NCBI GenBank assembly: GCA_002448875.1
Contig: DKAS01000194.1
Location: 1-9,713 of the forward strand
From: Proteobacteria bacterium UBA6920
GTDB taxonomy: Bacteria > Pseudomonadota > Gammaproteobacteria > SG8-11
Direction: 5' to 3'
Length of the DNA stretch: 9,713 bases
The notes below the pieces were generated by a model. It made no database searches and had not been told where the DNA came from. It saw only the letters and a list, made by a program, of their open reading frames with translations. Position numbers and translations under genes: made by a program. Each line of letters starts with the position of its first letter. The stretch's first letter is position 1. This document shows, one piece after another, positions 5,343-9,713 of the stretch.

Positions 5343-7055
5343 TCAGGCGTTGATGAACTCTTCCTGGGGCGTGCGCCCGGTCAGGATGTACATCTTGCGC
5401 ACCAGCGTGTCTATCCAGCTGGGATCGTGCGGACGCGATGTCTGGTGCAGATGGGGGAAGATGTTTTCGTTGAACACCACCGGCAGATGGGTGTGTTCGA
5501 GCAGGTATTCCAGCGAGCCGGCATCCAGCTCGTTGTTGGTATCGAGATTGACCAGCAACAGGTCGATGCTGTCCTCGTCGATAACATCGTGCCAATTGAC
5601 ATCCAGCGGTAAATAGGCGACTACATCGATGCCGCGGCGCAACAGTGCCCGGCGTAACTCGCCGTTTTCAAAGCCCGCGGGAAACAATACCGCCACCCGC
5701 GGCGGAAACAGCACCGGCATGGCGGGCGGCAACATGCCGGCCCGGGCTCCGGCCGGGGTGGTCGCTGGCGCCGGCGCGACCTGAACCGGAGGTGTGGGTT
5801 GAACACGCGGCGCCGCTTCGTGGCGGGTTGCCGGCCGCGGCGCAGAAGAGGGCGCTTCCCGGGACACCGACGAGCGCATGGCGGCCTGGGGCACCGCGGG
5901 CGACCTGACCGGCCGCTCCAGTTTTATCTGCGGCTGCGGCACCGCCAAATCCGGGAACAGAAAAGCTTCACGGGCCGTGGCGGGCAGATCCATTGCCAGA
6001 CTGGAAGCCAGCGGCGCTGCCGCTTCGACCGCCGCTGTTTCGACGACAACGGGCGCCTCCGCGACCGCGGCCACCGGCTCCTTAGCGCGGGCAAACACCG
6101 TGTGCAGCGTTACCGACTCAATCATGCGGGCAATCTGCGGCAGGAAACTGGCAACCAGCATGGCGGTGACGATTTCGTATAACAAATAAATGAGCGCAAT
6201 CTGCATACTGGCATCACCAGTCATCCCGGCGACAAAATCCTTGAGCAGCGGCACCCCCGCGTAAACTTCCAGATACAGCGCCGGTACCATCACCACGACG
6301 CCGATGATTTTGAAAAATCCATGAAATAGAATGAGTTGCCGCGACAGGTCATTCAAGCCGAAGCCAAGCATGGCGGTGCTGATACCGGAACCGATGTTTG
6401 TACCGAAGATCAGCATCACCGCTTCGTCATACCCCAGGATATGGGTGTTGACCAGGGAAATGGCGATGATCGCCACGCTGGAACCGGACTGGGAGACCAG
6501 AGCCAGCACCGCCCCAACCGCCAGCGCCAGCAGCCAGTGCCCCTGGGTGGCTTTGATATACCCCTCGAACCAGGGAAACTCCTTCATCGGCGCCGCCCCC
6601 ACCTTGATCAGGTGCAGGCCATAGAGCAGCAGCGCAAACCCCAGGGCAACGCCGGCGATCAGCTTAGTGCGATCTTTTTTCATGTTGCCGAACTGGTAAA
6701 AGATGCCGGCGATCAGGAAAAGCCCGTACACCACATTTTCGAAGCTGAACGAGGCGTAGAGCACGATGAAGGCCGACCCCACGCTGCCACCCATGATGAT
6801 GGGCAGGCACTTGCGCAGATTGAGCACCCCCAGCTCGGACAGAGCGACCAGGGAAAAGGTAACGGTTTTACCGCTGTTGGTGATGATGCCGGCGATCATG
6901 CCGCCGAGCGTGGATTTAAGATCGTTGGACGCCAGGCTGCGTATGACTTTGGGCGCATGGGTGCCGCCCAGCTTCTTGATGCTGTCGCCTAGAACATTGA
7001 CTCCTACGAAGAAAATGCCCAGACCACCGAGGATAGTAAAAATTATGGAAACCAT
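5343..7055 (-). CDS. Na+/phosphate-cotransporter-family (NptA-like) membrane protein fused to a receiver-like C-terminal domain
   Basis: A 570-residue protein in three parts. Residues 1-320 form a hydrophobic transporter domain with several membrane segments and the inverted-repeat plan of the Na+/Pi family. The second repeat keeps family motifs SQSGSSVAIIA (188-198) and GTNIGSG (218-224). The first repeat is altered: TNSGKTVTFSL (59-69) and GGSVGSA (89-95) stand where QSSSAT and GANIGT types are expected. Residues about 325-450 are a long Ala/Pro/Val linker. Residues 452-556 form an alternating strand/helix domain: VAVLFPAG, GIDVVAYLPL, IDLLLVNLD, LPVVFNE. This recalls a degenerate response-regulator receiver, with Asn503 where the phosphorylated Asp would be. 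It looks similar to the N-terminal domain of ChpB-type proteins. The PhoU-like tail of many family members is absent. The start at 7055 gives a normal first helix. Transport of phosphate is the family expectation; substrate and coupling are unproven. Confidence 0.88.
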   Translation of the reverse strand: MVSIIFTILGGLGIFFVGVNVLGDSIKKLGGTHAPKVIRSLASNDLKSTLGGMIAGIITNSGKTVTFSLVALSELGVLNLRKCLPIIMGGSVGSAFIVLYASFSFENVVYGLFLIAGIFYQFGNMKKDRTKLIAGVALGFALLLYGLHLIKVGAAPMKEFPWFEGYIKATQGHWLLALAVGAVLALVSQSGSSVAIIAISLVNTHILGYDEAVMLIFGTNIGSGISTAMLGFGLNDLSRQLILFHGFFKIIGVVVMVPALYLEVYAGVPLLKDFVAGMTGDASMQIALIYLLYEIVTAMLVASFLPQIARMIESVTLHTVFARAKEPVAAVAEAPVVVETAAVEAAAPLASSLAMDLPATAREAFLFPDLAVPQPQIKLERPVRSPAVPQAAMRSSVSREAPSSAPRPATRHEAAPRVQPTPPVQVAPAPATTPAGARAGMLPPAMPVLFPPRVAVLFPAGFENGELRRALLRRGIDVVAYLPLDVNWHDVIDEDSIDLLLVNLDTNNELDAGSLEYLLEHTHLPVVFNENIFPHLHQTSRPHDPSWIDTLVRKMYILTGRTPQEEFINA

Positions 7056-7377
7056 TACGCCTTTGTACCTGTCCTTATTTGCTTCCTGAGCGACCCAAAT
7101 TCCTGTTCATTGGCGATTCCCCGGCACGTGACCGAGAGAATTTTCAGCTCACTGTCATATTCTTGAAATATTCACCTGCCACACTGAGGCGACTAAGCAA
7201 CTCCTATCATATTAATCAACAATACTCTGAAGTGGTGCTGAATTTCCAGCGCCGCGTACCCGTTTGCGCGCGGCTATGATTCCTGATGGATTATCTCAGG
7301 TAGAAACTTAAAAGGTTATTATTGCGAAATGGTTTGCTTAGAATTCGTTAAGCAGCATATTCGAAATTACTGATCCA
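7056..7377. other. Intergenic region upstream of the membrane-protein gene, no gene seen
   Basis: A 322-base AT-richer gap between the stop of murU (7378, minus) and the start of the membrane-protein gene (7055, minus). It should hold the promoter of the latter, but I find no convincing -35/-10 pair. Visible elements are a CACGTG palindrome near 7126-7131 and an inverted repeat TGCTTA (7335-7340)/TAAGCA (7349-7354) just downstream of murU on its strand. The repeat lacks a T tract, so it is at best a weak terminator. A 66-codon reading frame on the plus strand (7079-7279) has no ribosome site and no protein-like character. Confidence 0.5.
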
Positions 7378-8046
7378 CTACACTCCCCCGGTCAGCCGCA
7401 GGTGGAGCTCCTGCAGACGGGCAGGCGTGCCAATATCCATCCAGAAACCTTCATACAGCTCACCGGTCAGCTGGCCGGCCTCCGCCGCCTGGCGCAGCAA
7501 GCGAGCCAGGGGAAATATGCCGTTGGCGCAGCCGGCAAAAAATTCGGGGCGATAAACACTGATGCCGCTGAAGGTATACAGTGTCGTGCCGCTGTTGCGC
7601 ACCCGGCCTTCCTGCAAGGCAAAATCGCCTTTGGGGTGATGCGGGGGATTGGGGATTAATACGATATGCGCCAGCGCCGTCGGCTGCGTTTTGAGCGCGA
7701 CAAAGGGATATTCCGTATAAACATCACCATTGATCACCAGGAACGGCTCGCTGCCCAGCAGCGGCAGGGCATTGACGATGCCGCCGCCGGTTTCCAGCGC
7801 CTGCTCGCCTTCGGCGGAGTAGAGAATACGCGCCCCGTAACGGTCGCCATCCCCCAGCGTCGCTTCTATCTGCGCCCCCAGCCAGGCATGATTGATAATG
7901 ATTTCCGTCAGGCCCGCCGCCACCAGGGCGTCGATATGATATTCGATGAGGGCACGGTCGCCGGCCCGCAGCAGGGGCTTGGGCGTGGTGTCGGTGAGCG
8001 GCCGCATGCGCTCGCCGCGGCCGGCGGCCAGAATCATCGCTTTCAT
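7378..8046 (-). CDS. murU: N-acetylmuramate-1-phosphate uridylyltransferase MurU
   Basis: A 222-residue nucleotidyltransferase that joins UTP and MurNAc-1-phosphate to make UDP-MurNAc, letting cells recycle peptidoglycan sugars without the fosfomycin-sensitive MurA/MurB steps. The sequence shows the nucleotide-binding signature MILAAGRGERMRPLTD (4-19) with TPKPLL (21-26), the uridine-side loop ETGGGI (85-90), the metal-binding NGD (106-108), and a late WMDIGTP segment. The length matches MurU and is shorter than RfbA/GalU-type enzymes. Its ATG overlaps the amgK stop by one base (TGATG), so the two are translated as a coupled unit. This arrangement is what separates it from the similar GDP-mannose or glucose-1-phosphate transferases. 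It is cytoplasmic. Confidence 0.92.
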   Translation of the reverse strand: MKAMILAAGRGERMRPLTDTTPKPLLRAGDRALIEYHIDALVAAGLTEIIINHAWLGAQIEATLGDGDRYGARILYSAEGEQALETGGGIVNALPLLGSEPFLVINGDVYTEYPFVALKTQPTALAHIVLIPNPPHHPKGDFALQEGRVRNSGTTLYTFSGISVYRPEFFAGCANGIFPLARLLRQAAEAGQLTGELYEGFWMDIGTPARLQELHLRLTGGV

Positions 8047-9047
8047 CAGGCCGCCTCGCTGGCGAAGCGCGGCAGCACTTTCGCGGCGAGAAATCCGGCG
8101 AAAACGGCGAACTCGGGATAAGCCTTGCAGACCTGCATAACATAGCCCAGGGTGCGGGGAATATCCTTGATATAACCGTCCTTGCCGTCACGTAACTGCA
8201 GCCGGGTGAAAATGCCCGCCGCCTTCAAATGCCGCTGCATGCCCATCAGGTCGAACCATTTTCTGAAAACTTCCCACGGCACGTCCAGCCGCCCCTGCGC
8301 GCGCAATCGCTGCCAGTACTGGCGCGCCCACTGCTCCACCCGTGGCGCCGGCCAGGCCACATAGCAATCGCGCAACAGGGACACCAGATCATAGGTAACC
8401 GGTCCGACAACGGCGTCCTGAAAATCAAGAATGCCGGGGTTGACCTCGTCCAGCACCATCAGATTGCGGGAATGGTAATCGCGATGCACGAACACCCGCG
8501 GCTGCGCCAGAGCACTGGCCACCAGATGATCGCACACACCGTTGAAAATACGCTGCTGATCCGCGCTCAGACTCAGCCCCAGATATTTCTCCAGCAGCCA
8601 CTCGCGGAAGATTCCCAGTTCCCGGCGCAGCAGCGCCTCGTCATAAACCGGCAAATCGCTGTACAGGGTGGCGGCGGCCGTCTGCATCTTAAACAGCGCG
8701 TCCAGAGCCTTGCCATACAAGCCATCCACTCGCTGCTCATCCAGCACCTGAGCGTACTGCACCGCGCCCAGATCGGTCAGCAACAGCAGGCCCTGCTCCT
8801 TGTTCTGCGCCAGCACCTGCGGCGCGGTGACACCCATGGCTTGCAGCACGGCGGCGATATGAATGTAGGGCGCGGTATTTTCCCGTTCCGGCGGCGCATC
8901 CATCAGGATGCGGCTGGTCTGCCCCGCCGGCTGCACGCGAAAATAGCGGCGGAAACTGGCGTCGGCGCTGGCCGGCGCCAGCTCGTAGCTCTGGCCCTGC
9001 AGAACCTGACGGAGCCAGTCATGGATTTGCTGCATGCGATCAGCCAT
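8046..9047 (-). CDS. amgK: N-acetylmuramate/N-acetylglucosamine kinase AmgK
   Basis: A 333-residue aminoglycoside-phosphotransferase-fold kinase. It phosphorylates MurNAc (and GlcNAc) at the anomeric carbon, giving the substrate of MurU. Visible motifs are SFRRYFRV near the N-terminus (31-38), LLLTDLG (88-94), the catalytic loop HRDYHSRNLM (188-197, with Asp190 as the probable base) and the metal-binding DFQD (208-211). The start at 9047 (MADRMQQIHDWL) is preferred. An open frame continues upstream to 9209, but those 54 codons would run through the divergent gene's start and have no family character. The ribosome site is weak. A second ATG four codons in (9035) is possible. The gene pairs with murU by a one-base overlap and is divergent from the phosphorylase gene. 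Confidence 0.93.
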   Translation of the reverse strand: MADRMQQIHDWLRQVLQGQSYELAPASADASFRRYFRVQPAGQTSRILMDAPPERENTAPYIHIAAVLQAMGVTAPQVLAQNKEQGLLLLTDLGAVQYAQVLDEQRVDGLYGKALDALFKMQTAAATLYSDLPVYDEALLRRELGIFREWLLEKYLGLSLSADQQRIFNGVCDHLVASALAQPRVFVHRDYHSRNLMVLDEVNPGILDFQDAVVGPVTYDLVSLLRDCYVAWPAPRVEQWARQYWQRLRAQGRLDVPWEVFRKWFDLMGMQRHLKAAGIFTRLQLRDGKDGYIKDIPRTLGYVMQVCKAYPEFAVFAGFLAAKVLPRFASEAA

Positions 9048-9078
9048 GGATAAACTCGAATAAAATGGGTTAGTACAT

Positions 9079-9099
9079 TTACGGCAGGATCGGCCGTAA
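9079..9099. promoter_or_regulatory. 7-7-7 inverted repeat, candidate operator in the amgK/phosphorylase divergent promoter
   Basis: TTACGGC (9079-9085) and GCCGTAA (9093-9099) are exact complements with a seven-base spacer. The repeat lies in the 94-base gap between two divergent starts, directly upstream of a consensus TATAAT at 9109-9114. That is where a repressor or activator dimer could control one or both genes. No regulator gene is in the window to match it with. Confidence 0.5.
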
Positions 9100-9108
9100 C
9101 TGCAATAA

Positions 9109-9114
9109 TATAAT
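9109..9114 (+). promoter_or_regulatory. Consensus -10 box for the phosphorylase gene
   Basis: A perfect TATAAT lies 28 bases before the ATG at 9142, placing the transcript start near 9121 with a leader of about 20 bases that still contains the GGAG ribosome site (9129-9132). No good -35 exists at the proper distance. The inverted repeat at 9079-9099 occupies that position, which would fit activator dependence. Confidence 0.45.
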
Positions 9115-9141
9115 AAGGAAAAACTGACGGAGCGGTCACCC

Positions 9142-9713
9142 ATGGCAAATCCCCCGGAACCACGCGCCAGCAGACCCACGATCCGCATAAAACGCATGGC
9201 AATAGACACCTACCGGGAGAACGTCGCCTACCTGCACCGCGAGTGCGAACTGTACCGTGCCGAGGGATTTCAGGCGCTATCCAAGATCATTATTCGCGCC
9301 AATGGCCACCATATCTATGCCGTGCTCAATGTGGTGGACGATGCCAGCATCGTTTCCCCCGGCGACCTGGGGCTGGCCATTCAGGCTTTTGATCAGCTGG
9401 ATCTGCCCGAGGGCAGCGACGTGACCGTTGAGCACGCGGGCCCACCCCCCTCAATGGACGCAGTTCGCCGCAAAATCAATGGCGAACGCCTCACGTTAGA
9501 GGATTTTCGCCACATCAGCCGTGACCTGATCGAAAATCGATTTTCCCGCATGGAAATTGCCGCTTACCTGGTAGCCTCGGGGCAGACCGGTCTGGACCGG
9601 GAGGAAATCCTGCACCTCACCCGGGCAATGACGGAGTCCGGCCGGCGCCTGGACTGGCACGAACCGCGGGTGGTGGACAAACACTGCATCGGCGGCATTC
9701 CCGGCAATCGCAC
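9142..9713 (+). CDS. Thymidine phosphorylase / AMP phosphorylase family protein, N-terminal part
   Basis: The first 190 codons of a gene cut by the right edge. Family members split nucleosides or nucleoside monophosphates with phosphate: thymidine to thymine plus deoxyribose-1-phosphate, or AMP to adenine plus ribose-1,5-bisphosphate. An N-terminal domain of about 100 residues (KRMAIDTYRENVAYLH at 17-32, ECELYRAEGFQALSKI at 34-49, VLNVVDDASIVSPGDLGLAI at 61-80) is the extra domain found in the archaeal-type AMP phosphorylases and their proteobacterial relatives. It is absent from classical DeoA. The helical domain follows (LTLEDFRHISRDLIENRFS, 117-135) and the phosphate-binding VVDKHCIGGIPGNR (177-190) ends at the edge. 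The start at 9142 has GGAG at 9129-9132. Met19 (9196) is an alternative. Many bacterial copies are labelled putative thymidine phosphorylase; true substrate is unsettled here. It is divergent from amgK. Confidence 0.88.
   Translation, partial: MANPPEPRASRPTIRIKRMAIDTYRENVAYLHRECELYRAEGFQALSKIIIRANGHHIYAVLNVVDDASIVSPGDLGLAIQAFDQLDLPEGSDVTVEHAGPPPSMDAVRRKINGERLTLEDFRHISRDLIENRFSRMEIAAYLVASGQTGLDREEILHLTRAMTESGRRLDWHEPRVVDKHCIGGIPGNR

Noticed and set aside
7079..7279. A 66-codon open frame in the gap upstream of the membrane-protein gene
   Set aside because: No ribosome site, no protein-like pattern, and it lies where a promoter for the neighbouring gene is expected.
8229..9053. A 274-codon open frame on the plus strand
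   Set aside because: It is antisense to amgK, whose kinase motifs are intact. The frame is His/Gln-rich with no recognisable domain.
9048..9209. Upstream extension of amgK to an ATG at 9209
   Set aside because: It would cross the divergent promoter and overlap the phosphorylase start. The added residues show no kinase character.

Overview
The window looks like a chromosomal segment of a GC-rich, sulfur-oxidising gammaproteobacterium. The lineage is inferred from two signals. The left edge carries the start of dsrA, whose N-terminal sequence matches the oxidative (reverse-type) sirohaem sulfite reductase of sulfur oxidisers. The right half carries the amgK-murU cell-wall recycling pair typical of Pseudomonas-like gammaproteobacteria, followed by an AMP/thymidine phosphorylase-family gene. 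I see no transposase, integrase, tRNA, rRNA or CRISPR array. ORF structure and base composition are fairly even across the coding parts.

Layout. (1) 1-264, minus: 5' part of dsrA, reading out of the window, so the rest of a dsr cluster probably lies beyond the left edge. (2) 265-731: a 467-base divergent control region with several inverted repeats and AT-rich promoter-like stretches. (3) 732-3700, plus: a tight five-gene set encoding a TauD/TfdA-type Fe(II)/2-oxoglutarate dioxygenase, a 76-residue acidic protein, a 234-residue helical protein, a protein resembling the Cas6/Cmx6 CRISPR RNA-processing family, and a DsrC/TusE-family protein with no cysteine at all. (4) 3752-4201, minus: a bacteriohemerythrin, convergent with the set. 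(5) 4409-5257, plus: a two-domain rhodanese (3-mercaptopyruvate/thiosulfate sulfurtransferase). (6) 5343-7055, minus: a Na+/phosphate-cotransporter-family membrane protein with a long Ala/Pro linker and a C-terminal receiver-like domain. (7) 7378-9047, minus: amgK-murU, overlapping by one base. (8) 9142 to the right edge, plus: the start of a thymidine/AMP phosphorylase-family gene, divergent from amgK across a 94-base gap that holds a 7-7-7 inverted repeat.

How the parts fit. dsrA, the DsrC-like protein and the rhodanese all point to sulfur-compound oxidation and sulfur transfer, and hemerythrin fits O2 handling at an oxic/anoxic interface. The five-gene set divergent from dsrA is the most unusual part. 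It places a Cas6-like RNA-binding or RNA-cleaving protein and a non-catalytic DsrC paralogue in one apparent operon beside dsr genes, with no other cas gene or CRISPR array in view. My inference is a regulatory or RNA-handling module linked to sulfur metabolism, not an immune system. The right half is housekeeping: peptidoglycan recycling and nucleotide salvage.
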